A stretch of 64,000 nucleotides of DNA, taken from contig BLSF01000004.1 of the NCBI GenBank assembly GCA_012862575.1, positions 372,001 to 436,000 on the forward strand. Direction: 5' to 3'. This document shows positions 11,301 to 20,874 of this stretch, one piece after another. Origin of the DNA: Parietichytrium sp. I65-24A. Its lineage: Eukaryota; Sar; Bigyra; Thraustochytrida; Thraustochytriidae. The notes under the pieces are model-generated. The model was not told where the DNA came from. It saw nothing but the letters and a program-made list of their open reading frames with translations, and ran no database searches. The position numbers and the translations under genes were made by a program. Position 1 is the stretch's first letter. Each line of letters opens with the position of its first letter.

Positions 11301-13514
11301 TGGAATTTGTGAACGAAAAGTTTGGACGATTTGCAGTTCAGAACAGTTTTAATTTTTGATTTATAAGCTTAATACTTACCAAAAGAAAGAGCTAGTTCAT
11401 TCAAAACAGCAGACCTCAGGATTCAGAATCAGATTGTGTGTATCATGTTCAAAGTTCAGAACAGAGGTTGGGAAACGGTTGGTTTTGGTCGGCGACCGGT
11501 TACATAGATAAAGCACTTGTGCGCTGTTGCTGTTGTGCCCCGAAAAATCCTCCGAATCTTTTTCCTCCCCTTCAGTCCACGCAGTCCACGCCGAGCTTGC
11601 CGAGTTGAGGGACTTCTGAATTATTCTGACTAATTCATTCATTTTTATTCAGACTTGAGAATTCAGTTCAGAACAAACTCAGATTCGCTTGGCCGCGAGT
11701 GCCGCGAGAGCGCAATTTGGGCGACGGGATGGATGTGACGGGTGGTGGTGGTGGTGGGTGCCGCAGTGGGCGAGTGGGTTTTGAGTGGATCATATGATTC
11801 GCAAGGCACCAACGACTTGCAGTGTCCGGCATGAGCTAGCGAGTGGTTGCGCCGCCGTCGTCGTGCGCTTTGTCTCCTTCGTATAGTACAAAGGTAAACT
11901 TATTTGTTGCCTTCCTTCCTTCCTTTCACGCGTCTTCCAGCGGTCCAAAAGTACTAGTACTACCGCGCGTGAAGGAAGGACAGCCGCTTCAAAGAGCGCA
12001 TGGGAGGAACACAAGAAAGGGCGATTCGATGCGAGTCAAAGAGTATAAACTCCTTCGTTTATCATCCCTGCTGCCCCTGGCACCGCATTGATCCGCAGTG
12101 AAGGCAGAATGAGCGAAGGAGAATGAGAATGCGACAGAATGGATGAGTGAATGAGTGAGTGAATGAATGCATTGAATGCATGCAGAAATGAAAAGGAATG
12201 AATGGTCGTAGGTACCGCACTACCCGACAGCGTACTTCCCGCTGTCAGTACTCAGTGCTCAGTGCTCCTCCACCCGACAGTGAGTCGTTCAGAAGTCGAA
12301 AAGTGAGACAGAGAAGAACAGCAAAGCAAGGCATAGCCAATGGTTCGGCCGCTTTTAGCTAAAGTCTAATTTAAAAAAACGCAGGTTGTCTCCTCATCGG
12401 AATCCATCGTCAGCAGCAGTTTGCGAAGACGGCAGCTCTGGCTTTGACCGGAAGACAAAATTTGTAGACATGATGATTCATTCTGAGCACCGCACCCTCC
12501 GCACTCTCCGCACCACTCCAACGAAGTATCTAAGCTTATCTATCAGGTTATTACTCCCTGCCAACTGCAAGGAAATTGTGGTGACAAGAATCGAACCCGG
12601 TCTTAGCACTCCCTACCCGCTGCGGTGTAACAACTGCTTAACGCTTGCATTCTTTTCTGAATTTTCACTTTCTGCCTTTTCTTCCTTCCCTAACTTATCC
12701 ATTCATTTATTCACTCTCAGTCTCTCCCTTTCTTTTTCTCTCTCTCTCTCTCTCGTCTACTTCCAAAAGCCACAAGCGATTGTACCCGTGCTCCGTAGCA
12801 CTGGATAGCGGTGCCTAGCACCCAATATTTGACGCTGAAAAATCTCACTATCCATCATTAGCGCGCCACTACACCTAGAGGAAAAGATAGAAGGAAGAAC
12901 GAAAGAAGGAAGGAGGGAGAAGAAAAGCCAAAAGAGACGCGAGTAGCGAGTAGGTCGCTACCGTTTCCGCCAATCGTACATTAGCACCCTCACAATCACC
13001 CAGTACCGCAGTCCTACTGGCGAGGGTAGGCGCCGGAGAAGCTGGAGAACCTCCTCGGACAAGTCTTTGCTCGCTTCACTACGTCGCGCCTACGCTTTGC
13101 TAACCCTCCGCCCATTAACGCGGCGCGTAGGAGTCCCGTCGGAGTGGCTCGGAGAGAAAGAAGACAAAGAGAAACAAACAGAGTTGTTGCATGATAAGTT
13201 AATGGATGATACATAGATAGATAGATAGATCATCTATGTATAATCGTGGACCATCATGATGAGAGAGAAAGATAAAGAGAAGAAAGGAAAAAGTATAGAG
13301 TATAGAGTGGTACTCGAGTACAGAGTATGGAGTGGATTGCTTGCAAACCCCCAACCCAATCAACCCAAACAACGCAAATAACCAAACGAAAGTGGCTTTT
13401 GCACGAGAGCGCAGGAGCAAGAGGTGTAGTGTATTGTAGAGTTGGGTGTGGCGATTGACGATTGACGTTTGACGATTGAAGATTGACGGAGGTAGTAGCA
13501 GCGGGCGGGACGAG
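8353..13514. other. 5.2-kb gene-free region rich in simple repeats
   Basis: I see no supportable gene on either strand; the open frames are short, low-complexity and without domains. It contains many ATTCAGAATTC/CTGAATTC words (near 9904, 10868-10912, 11400-11460, 11625-11680), polypyrimidine tracts (12720-12755), GAAA/GGAA tracts (10360-10390, 12890-12925), GATA repeats (13210-13230), a tRNA-like B-box block near 12588 and a heptamer minisatellite just before the next gene. It is probably regulatory spacer for the ligase gene downstream. Confidence 0.55.
13453..13487 (+). repeat. Heptamer minisatellite (GATTGAC-type, five units) before the ATP-grasp gene
   Basis: Five consecutive 7-bp units read GATTGAC, GATTGAC, GTTTGAC, GATTGAA, GATTGAC and end 27 bp before the ATG at 13515. 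It probably lies in the 5' UTR or core promoter. Similar GATTGA repeats precede several other genes here. Confidence 0.85.
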
Positions 13515-15086
13515 ATGGCGTTGTGGGCGCGTCTGCAGGAGAAGAAGTCGCAGGGAAGCGAGCTGAGCCATGATGAGACGCTGCTGCTGGAAAATGCCGC
13601 GACGGTTGAGACTCAGGAGGCGCGGCTTCGGGCTTTGAATGGCATGACCTGCCTGTGGATCACGGCGCCGGTGATTCCGATGATGAGCGGCGTGATGACA
13701 TCGCGCATCAAGTGGGCGCTTTCCATGGGGGTCAAGATCTGTGCGGTATTCCACTCCAAGGAGGACAAGCTGTACACCATTATGGAGCAGAACGGGCTCT
13801 TTTCCGAAGCCTTGTTTGCCGACCTCAGAAGCAAACAGACCGGCGACAAGATCATTCAGGCCGTCAAGGATGCTGGCATCACTGCTAACGCAGTCTTCAG
13901 CCCTTATGAGCAATGCCAGACCATCGTCGGAGAGGTCGGCACCAAACTTGGTCTGCAGGCCAACAAAGGCGAGTCTTACTCCATTGCACGTAGCAAGGAC
14001 AGGACGAGAGAGGCATGCCGCGCCAAGGGCATTCCAACTCCAAGAAGCGGACTTGCATGCACGGAAGAGGAACTCAAGGCCGTTCTCGCGCACGTGCAAT
14101 TCCCTGCCATCCTAAAACCTTCATCTGGCGCCGGATCTGCTGGCGTCTTCCGCGCCAACACCGAAGAGGAGGCCTTTAAAGCATTTCAGGTCATCATGAG
14201 CGATGTGGAGAAAAATAACAACCTCAACTGGAACCCTGGCGTTGAGAAGAATGCTTGCTTGGTCGAAGAGCTACTCGTCGGACCAGAGTTTGACATTGAT
14301 ATCTTAATGTGGGACTCGAAGCCGTGCTACATTCGCACAGTCGACAACTGGGACTGCATCCCGCCATACTTTTTGGAGACTGGCTCAAACATGCCGTCCG
14401 TCTTCCCTCAGGATACAGTGGAGAGCCTTGAAAAGTACGCAGTGGAATGTGTTCGCGCTTGCGGATTCACCTTTGGCTGCTTTCACGTGGAGTGCATGTA
14501 CACCAAGGATGGCCCACGCCTTGTGGAGGTTAACGCTCGCCAAGGTGGTGGCTGCATGCAGGAGTTTAACATGGCCATGCACGATGTTGACATCTTCGCA
14601 AACTTCTTTATCAGCAAGTTCGGCATCCCTATTAACCCGCCTAGCACCGAGCAAAAGTGCGCGATGGCAGACTACTCTATCACGTGTGCAACTTCTGGTC
14701 GCGTGAAGGACTTGGAATTTATCGATCAGATCAATTCCTACGAAAACGTTGTCCGCTGCACTAGCTTTGTAAAGCCTGGTGATATCGTTCAAGGCTACGA
14801 CACTGGCTTCCCTATTTGGTTGGGTGAACTTCTCGTGAAGGGAGAAACCGCGCAGGATTGCATTGATCTCGTCAACAAAATTGTTAGCGAAATGAAGGTC
14901 AACATCGTTCCTGAGGAAACAAACAAGTCTTCGCCTGCTATTGCCACTGATAAACCGAGTGCAAATATCGAAGCTCCACAAGACGAAATCCCGACTGGCC
15001 GCGATGGTCGCGCTCAGTCCCGCAGCGACTCTGTCGAGACTGACCCTGTTAGCAACGAAAACACCGCAACTCCACACACAGCTTAG
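13515..15086 (+). CDS. Carnosine-synthase-like ATP-grasp ligase
   Basis: A 523-residue ATP-grasp enzyme resembling carnosine synthase (CARNS1), which makes beta-alanyl or gamma-aminobutyryl dipeptides with ATP hydrolysis. Order: an N-terminal helical stretch, a Rossmann-like pre-ATP-grasp domain (TCLWITAPVIPMMSG onward), the Gly-rich ATP loop LKPSSGAGSAGVF (about 198-210), LVEELLVGPEFDIDI, CFHVECMYTKDGPR, and the metal/ATP-binding LVEVNARQGGG (about 335-345). A low-complexity Ser/Thr/Glu-rich tail follows. The frame opens at a TTG further upstream. I chose the ATG at 13515 (GACGAGATGG, good context), which follows the heptamer repeat. Single exon, convergent with the methyltransferase. The family is well supported; the substrates (His or another amino acid) are inferred. 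Confidence 0.8.
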   Translation: MALWARLQEKKSQGSELSHDETLLLENAATVETQEARLRALNGMTCLWITAPVIPMMSGVMTSRIKWALSMGVKICAVFHSKEDKLYTIMEQNGLFSEALFADLRSKQTGDKIIQAVKDAGITANAVFSPYEQCQTIVGEVGTKLGLQANKGESYSIARSKDRTREACRAKGIPTPRSGLACTEEELKAVLAHVQFPAILKPSSGAGSAGVFRANTEEEAFKAFQVIMSDVEKNNNLNWNPGVEKNACLVEELLVGPEFDIDILMWDSKPCYIRTVDNWDCIPPYFLETGSNMPSVFPQDTVESLEKYAVECVRACGFTFGCFHVECMYTKDGPRLVEVNARQGGGCMQEFNMAMHDVDIFANFFISKFGIPINPPSTEQKCAMADYSITCATSGRVKDLEFIDQINSYENVVRCTSFVKPGDIVQGYDTGFPIWLGELLVKGETAQDCIDLVNKIVSEMKVNIVPEETNKSSPAIATDKPSANIEAPQDEIPTGRDGRAQSRSDSVETDPVSNENTATPHTA

Positions 15087-15507
15087 AGCAGTCATTCTTT
15101 CGACCTGCACCTTTAGTAAAAGATTCCTGAGCCTGTCATAACACCGATTTTTCCCCGGCCTGAAAACTTGTAAAAACCAAACATCTTTCTCATCACCTTT
15201 CATTTTATGTTATAATAAGCCCTCCCTCTTCATCCGTGATCTCGGTTCGACTTAATTTTTTTTCTCAAGTTGAAGTGTTCATGCGAAGGCTGGTCGCCTC
15301 ACAAAGAAGATCCACAAGTCATGCACCCAGTCGATTATATGTTCTGACAGTGAGTTGCTTTATTCCAAAACGTTTGTCTCGTCTTGACGCAACCTGAAAC
15401 CTTATATGTCAGTACTACGAATGAATGTATTGATTGGCTCTTCTTTTATGCACAAGGCATGTCTGGCTGGCCCGAGGGAAGACAGCGTTTCTTGTAAAAT
15501 GACAAAG
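15087..15507. other. Spacer between convergent stops
   Basis: A 421-bp A/T-rich tail-to-tail spacer between the ligase and methyltransferase genes. No gene or RNA is recognisable; it must hold both 3' UTRs. Confidence 0.6.
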
Positions 15508-16680
15508 CTATTTTGAAATTACATATTGCACGTAAGACTTGGCAGTACCAATGAAGACAGGAGCCTCGCTCGCATCTGGCTCGCTCAAGTCACTAACACT
15601 TGGCAGACATATTCCCGGGACGACTAGGTCTGTGCTTTCTACCACAGAGAATCCAGCGCCTTGCAACACAGAGGAAAACTGCTCCACTCCATATCGAGAT
15701 TCCTGCGAGCCGAGAGTGATGATTGCCGCTCCGTTCTCTTCCAACTTGGCCCTCAAGACCTTTGCGACCAAAGCGCAATCCTCCAGCTCGCAGACGATAT
15801 CGCTTCCAATAATGAGATCATACTGCTCTTCCTCGTCGCCTTGCTCGCTGACTTTAACCCAGTCGAGAGCATCAGCTTTGCAAGTGGCAATTAGATCACT
15901 CTTGTTCAGTTCAATGATATAGTTCATATTTTCGACAATCCTGGGGTGAAAATCGGTGACGCACAACGATTGTGCACCAAATCGCTTTTGGCCGCACACG
16001 AGCCCAGAGAGTCCTAGACCAGCGCCAATTTCGAGGATGCGCTTTCCCGAGAGTTTACCACACGTGCCCATCGCGTGCATTGCCAGTCCGAGCACCACAG
16101 CCCCACCCCAAAGCCGATACCCCACCCGCACATTCGTCCGATCGCCGGTGCCCATCTCACTCAGCTCCTCGCGCACTTGGCGGAGCCAGATTTTGGAGGG
16201 AGCATCGCCATCATCTCCTCCAAAGCTCACGATAAAAGGGCGGGGCCTCACATCGAGTGCACCAACCGGCGAGACGGTGACGAGCCCGGATGCCAAAAAC
16301 CCGGAAACGGCCTCCGCCACCGCCTCCGCCACGCGTTCTTCCGTCCAAGGCCACTCCACACTCCGCGACGCTCTTAGCAGCGTGCGATGCAAGCCCCAGT
16401 GACCCAATTCTTCCGCACATTCCGCGTCATTGCTCAGTGCGGTGGCTGCCCCCAGCAGTTTCAGCAGCTCCTCCAACGCCTCCGATCGCTCATCCTCTCC
16501 CAGCCCGCCGGAGTTGGCGCTCGCGCGAGCACAAGATTCCACTGCCGACGCGAGCCCTTCCAGCGCTCCGCTGAGCCGGAGTTCCGTGGCGGTCCTCGCG
16601 TCGAAGTTTAACAAAAGGTGCTTGTCTGCCGACCACTCTTCCGGAGACACTTGCACTACCTCCAGGCCCACCGCTCTCAT
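15508..16680 (-). CDS. Family-16 (METTL21/EEF-type) protein methyltransferase
   Basis: A 390-residue SAM-dependent methyltransferase of the seven-beta-strand family 16, whose members methylate lysines of translation factors or chaperones. The pattern RLWGGAVVLGLAM precedes motif I RILEIGAGLGLSGLV (about 211-225). Acidic post-motifs are VTDFHPRIVENM and YDLIIGSDIVCE, and the end is CLPSVS...YVQYVISK. The ~170 residues before the catalytic domain are Ala/Glu/Leu-rich, probably helical, and unlike any domain I know. The open frame reaches a GTG at 16905, but 16680 is the first ATG and the residues above it are Arg/Lys-rich and unconvincing. The target protein cannot be told from sequence. Confidence 0.8.
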   Translation of the reverse strand: MRAVGLEVVQVSPEEWSADKHLLLNFDARTATELRLSGALEGLASAVESCARASANSGGLGEDERSEALEELLKLLGAATALSNDAECAEELGHWGLHRTLLRASRSVEWPWTEERVAEAVAEAVSGFLASGLVTVSPVGALDVRPRPFIVSFGGDDGDAPSKIWLRQVREELSEMGTGDRTNVRVGYRLWGGAVVLGLAMHAMGTCGKLSGKRILEIGAGLGLSGLVCGQKRFGAQSLCVTDFHPRIVENMNYIIELNKSDLIATCKADALDWVKVSEQGDEEEQYDLIIGSDIVCELEDCALVAKVLRAKLEENGAAIITLGSQESRYGVEQFSSVLQGAGFSVVESTDLVVPGICLPSVSDLSEPDASEAPVFIGTAKSYVQYVISK

Positions 16681-17054
16681 CGCCGCTCCTCTTCCGCAAG
16701 AAGGTCCCTGCTCCGCCGTCTTGCCTATGACTGCCCCGCTAGCCCGTCCCTTACGCACACGCGACGGCTCTGCTTTCTTCGTTTGGCCTCTTTCTTCTTC
16801 GCGCTCTTTCGCCGCTGTTTTCTGTGTCTCACATTTTGCTAACGAGAGGTGGACCACTCGTGGCACTACGCAGGCGGCTACCCGGCGCGTAGGCCAGGGC
16901 ACCACTAGGACGGCGTTGGAACCCGAACTGGTGAGATGGAGAGCTCTACTACTACAGAGCTAGCGAGAGCTGAGCGTGCAAGATGGCCATGCGATGGCGG
17001 CGGCCGGGTGCGTGTTGGCGGATTGGCTTGATTGGCTCGTAAGGCGCTCACGGG
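16681..17054. other. Upstream region of the methyltransferase gene
   Basis: Holds the 5' flank of the methyltransferase and the 3' flank of the WDR70-like gene. It is Cys/Arg-codon-rich with open frames on both strands, but none has a domain. Confidence 0.5.
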
Positions 17055-19289
17055 TTAGCTGTTGGATCGGCGCTGAAATGCGCCGAGATTGCCTTGAAGC
17101 CGGCTGAGTTCGTCCTCCTCGTCCTCCAGTGTGCGCTGGCCTAGCATGGGTCCGCCGCCTTGCTTTTCGTACAGGGCGCGGGTCCCGCTGTAGTCGAGAC
17201 GCTGGCGCTTGGATGACGCCTCGCCTTCAAGAGAATCTGCGTGCTTGAGCAGCTCTTCTCGCTGGTCTTTCAACGGCTGCGCCATTCCGAGCTGGTTTTG
17301 AACGAGGTGACGAACGAAGGAGCCGCCTTCGCCACCTTTCTTGGTGAACATGTCTTCCGGTCGGCTTGGGGGCATTTGAGGCTGCTTAGAAAGTACCGGA
17401 TCCTTACGCGCTTCGGACTCAAGCTTGGATTTTGTCTTGTGACCAGCTTTGCGGTCCTTGCGGAACGCGGGGAGAGCGCTAGGTAAAATAATACTGTCAA
17501 AGTCGATTCGATCCGACACTGCGGACGTAATGTCTGTTCTCTTGGCTCTTCGGGAAGTGCTTGAGAGGGCGCCCTTGGATGAAAGCTCATGGTCGTACAA
17601 AACCCGAACGACGCCGTCGCCGCAGCCGGCGACAATCTGATTGATATTCGGAGACCACTCCACACAAACAACAGCTTTGGACAAACCTTCCACCTTGTGC
17701 GAGGCCACTTTCGCTCCCGAGTTACCATCAAGAAACTCAATTGAGCCGTGTGTTGTGCCAACAAGAAGGAGTCTGCCATCCGGGCTGAAGGCCACGTTCG
17801 CTGCTGCGGCGCAGTCGAACATCTTGGTATTTGTCCAGATCGTCGCCACAGCAGTTCTGGGCTTTCGAAGATCCCACAGCGAAATGGTACCGGCTTCATC
17901 CAAAGAAGCCAGCCTTGTGCCGTTCGGACCGAATATCAAGGACTTGACTTCACTTGACGACCCTTCATTTCTAACAAAGAAATCTGGCCTGCTTGTCGGA
18001 GAGCTCAAGCCCCAGCCTTGAACGGATCCATCCGACGCCCCAACTGCAAGGCAACTGAATGGCGCGTTCATGTCGCACGAGATGGCTTCAATCTTTGCAT
18101 TACGGATGCTCTTGGCCCTGTAAATCGTCGTGCTGATCATCTCCTGATCCATGAGTGTTTTTGGGCCATTCACATCCCACAACCGGCATGTCCCGTCTAA
18201 TCCAGAGGTAAAGAAGCAAGTATTCTTCTTCGACGTGTGCCACCCGCAGTCGGTGATCATCGCAGCATGGCCTTTGGTCTTTCCCATGTCCTGCATGTAA
18301 GGGTCACCTTTGGCAGTGCACATCAAGGCGCCTCCATTTCTGTCATAAATAAACGCTTGCGTGGAGGAAGGAGTCACGAGCAGATGTCCCCCACCGGGTG
18401 AAAACCGCACTCTTCGCACGACATGCCCTGCAAGCGGCGTGAACACCTTGAAAGACTTGTGCTGCACGTTCATCCCTGCAAAGTCCCATAGCGCCACATT
18501 GTAGTCGTACCCGCCCGTCGCCAGTCTCGTCCCAGACGGGTCCAACGAGAGCGACGCAACCGCCTTTGTATGCTCAGCGAGGCTCACTGCGGATTCCACC
18601 GGGATTTTCCATGCCGCAAACGGCGACTCCGAACCGGCGGACCCTACCTGCTCCCTGGCGATGGGCACATCCTTCTTTGTCACCCTCGCCGGGACTGACC
18701 GCATGCTCTCGGCCATAGCCTTGATCGCTGCCTCCCGTTCCGCGCGAGTCATCTCCTCCTGGCCGACAGTCTTATCACCCATCTTGTTTTGCGACTCTGA
18801 TGCAAACTCACCGTTTGACTGTGATTGCATCTGTGATGATGATGATAATGATGATGATGATGATGATGATGTCCGTAACTGAGCTCCTTCACCGCTAAGT
18901 TTACCGTCATCCAAATTTGCAGACTGCTGCGTAGTTTGGGCATTGATGCGGACCTCCAGTTCCTCGTCCATGTTCCCGAAACGCACCCTGTCCCCGTGCG
19001 AAACGGCCGCAGGCTCGCCTTTCGCCAGCCGTTTCCCGTTCACGAACGTTCCATTTGCCGACCCCAGGTCCACGATCCACGCGCACGTGCTCGATGCCAC
19101 GAGCGCGGCGTGTTGCGCGGACACCGTCTGGTGCGCGAGGACCACGTCCGACTTGGACCGTTTCCTCCCGCACGTACGCAACGCCGCGCCATCGTGCGCT
19201 TCCAGCACGAACGGGGTGCGCGAGGACACCAGCGCGACGTGTACGCGAGGCCCGGATCCCTCCAACGAGAGCCTCTTCGCCACGTCCAT
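17055..19289 (-). CDS. FHA-domain plus WDR70-type WD40-repeat protein
   Basis: A 744-residue nuclear protein. Residues ~15-105 form an FHA phosphothreonine-binding domain (CGRKRSKSDVVL, QTVSAQHAAL, DLGSANGTFVNGKRL). A Ser/Gln-rich linker, encoded in part by a GAT/ATC run near 18832-18871, and a short charged helix follow. The rest matches WDR70 (gastrulation-defective-1 homologue): LATGGYDYNVALWDFAGM, KGDPYMQDMGKTKGHAAM, SGLDGTCRLWDVN, GTRLASLDEAGTISLWDLR and NQIVAGCGDGVVRVLYD, then the basic C-terminal tail. Human WDR70 acts in chromatin/DNA-repair and spliceosome-linked contexts. As I recall it, human WDR70 has no FHA domain, so the fusion suggests phospho-dependent recruitment (inference). 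The ATG at 19289 starts MDVAKRLSLEG; the frame above it is open but lacks a better start. Confidence 0.85.
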   Translation of the reverse strand: MDVAKRLSLEGSGPRVHVALVSSRTPFVLEAHDGAALRTCGRKRSKSDVVLAHQTVSAQHAALVASSTCAWIVDLGSANGTFVNGKRLAKGEPAAVSHGDRVRFGNMDEELEVRINAQTTQQSANLDDGKLSGEGAQLRTSSSSSSSLSSSSQMQSQSNGEFASESQNKMGDKTVGQEEMTRAEREAAIKAMAESMRSVPARVTKKDVPIAREQVGSAGSESPFAAWKIPVESAVSLAEHTKAVASLSLDPSGTRLATGGYDYNVALWDFAGMNVQHKSFKVFTPLAGHVVRRVRFSPGGGHLLVTPSSTQAFIYDRNGGALMCTAKGDPYMQDMGKTKGHAAMITDCGWHTSKKNTCFFTSGLDGTCRLWDVNGPKTLMDQEMISTTIYRAKSIRNAKIEAISCDMNAPFSCLAVGASDGSVQGWGLSSPTSRPDFFVRNEGSSSEVKSLIFGPNGTRLASLDEAGTISLWDLRKPRTAVATIWTNTKMFDCAAAANVAFSPDGRLLLVGTTHGSIEFLDGNSGAKVASHKVEGLSKAVVCVEWSPNINQIVAGCGDGVVRVLYDHELSSKGALSSTSRRAKRTDITSAVSDRIDFDSIILPSALPAFRKDRKAGHKTKSKLESEARKDPVLSKQPQMPPSRPEDMFTKKGGEGGSFVRHLVQNQLGMAQPLKDQREELLKHADSLEGEASSKRQRLDYSGTRALYEKQGGGPMLGQRTLEDEEDELSRLQGNLGAFQRRSNS

Positions 19290-19816
19290 GGGAGAGGACC
19301 GAACGGAGGGGTCCTCGCAAGCGGGAGAAGGAAGAAGGAAGAAGGAAGGAAGGGCTGTAGTGGGTGTTAGGCCAATCCTCGCCAGAGAGCGTACGCGCAA
19401 AGGTGTGGGGATGATTAGGGCGGAGAGGTAATGGGCGCTAGCGTGTCGAGAAGAAGTAGTACTCGGTGGTAACAACACTTGGGTTCGAATTAATTATAGC
19501 ATCTTGATGGCCTGAGGTTTTGGCCTTTCAATGGCCTGCATAATGCTGGTAATTATGCATTCTACAATCTATCATATATTAAACCTTGAAACTGGGTCAG
19601 TAAAGTCACAATACGTACCTGGCTACCGTTCGACGTACCCGCACCGACTATGGAATCCTCACTACGAAGTCTCCGTAAGAGCTGCTAATAACCTGAAACC
19701 CAAATCAAAGAATGTTGCGAGGAACAGCGCAGTGCTAGAGATATGAGTAGATCATCCATAGGATGTTGCTGGCGTTTGCTCCCACAACTCCATCTGTGCG
19801 CATCATCCATCATCAG

Positions 19817-19876
19817 TCAATCAAAATCGATCAAAATCAATCAAAATCAATCAAAATCAATCAAAATCGATCAAAA
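19817..19876 (-). repeat. Decamer array TCAATCAAAA, six units (TTTTGATTGA in gene sense)
   Basis: Six direct 10-bp units, two of them TCGATCAAAA. Read in the direction of the WDR70-like gene, each unit is TTTTGATTGA or TTTTGATCGA, ~530 bp upstream of that gene's ATG. It shares the GATTGA core with arrays before other genes. Confidence 0.85.
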
Positions 19877-20550
19877 ATGGGCGACAGACTGCGAAGACTG
19901 CGAAGAGGAGAGATAGAGAGAGATAGAGAGAGGTGGTCAGTTACCAATTGATTCCAAACGACCTGCCACTGCTTTCAAAGTTCGCTCAATTCAACATTGC
20001 GAAATGATTTGATTTACAGAATTCAGTTAATTTGATGTGATGTGAGTTGATTTGATTTGATCCAAAATTGACGAGAGATTTTCACCAACTTGAGGAAGCA
20101 GCGTCACAGCATGTCACAGCCACAACTGAGAGCTCGAAGAACACGCAAGAAACGCCTCTTCTTCCCGCAAGCAAGACCCAGCGTAAGGCAAAACAGATGA
20201 AAGTTCGCAGTTGCAGTTGCGCGCAAACTGCGCCATAGCATATGATTGCCAAAATTTTAAACCTGAAGCCAAGGATGGCCTAGCCAAAGGCTCTCAGGGC
20301 TCCCAAGACGGGCGAAACCGCCCGACGCACTCAGCTCACTTCATTTTCTTCAAGCTCAACTTTCAAAGTTCGAAGTTCATCTCTGCTCCAACGGGTTTAG
20401 TCCAGAGGGGGTCCAACAGGCCAAGTGGAGCCATATGGGTGGAAGGAACTCTCACTGTCATTCTACTACACCAATGCGAATCAGTCGAGTCAGTTATAAC
20501 TCGCTTGGGGCTTCGGAAGCAGCAACAGCAGCTTGCATTCCCACGGTATG

Positions 20551-20574
20551 GTACTCAGTACTGACTGCGAGTGC
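20551..20574 (+). promoter_or_regulatory. GTAC-rich partial palindrome, candidate promoter element
   Basis: GTACTCAGTACTGACTGCGAGTGC, ~300 bp upstream of the flavohemoglobin ATG, matches the copy at 26157..26179 over an 18-bp core with two differences. Function is inferred only from recurrence. Confidence 0.4.
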
Positions 20575-20874
20575 CACTGGCAATCAATGGATAAGTTTAC
20601 CTACTTGAAAAATCTCGTGCCGGTACCGGTAGCGAAGATGTAATTGTTGGAGGAAGATGGAAGCAAGGAAGTTTCGAGAAACCACCTCCTCGCAGGTGGG
20701 TGTGAAATGTGTTGAAATGATGTGAATGCTTAGTGCGTGGTGAGTAGTTCCAAGGGCCGGGAAGCTGGACGAGTCGCGAAGCAGCAGTCCTCAAACTTTA
20801 CCAATCGTCCGGAGCGCAAGAGACCACGGTCTCGAGAGGTCGAAGAAATTGAAACGCAGGAAAAGTCCTCAAAG

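Larger units (their letters stand above)
19290..20874. other. Divergent intergenic region between the WDR70-like and flavohemoglobin genes
   Basis: No gene is supported. It carries the TCAATCAAAA decamer array at 19817..19876, GATTTGATTTGA words near 20035-20060, a GTAC-rich motif copy at 20551..20574 and a GGTACCGGTA palindrome near 20620-20630. It should contain both promoters. Confidence 0.55.

Noticed and set aside
12565-12655. Functional tRNA gene
   Set aside because: B-box is present but acceptor, D and anticodon stems do not form; kept only as a tRNA-like finding.
12386-12808. 140-codon plus-strand frame
   Set aside because: Runs through polypyrimidine repeats; no similarity recognised.
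16681-16905. 75-residue N-terminal extension of the methyltransferase
   Set aside because: Starts at GTG and lacks an ATG; sequence is basic and unlike the family.
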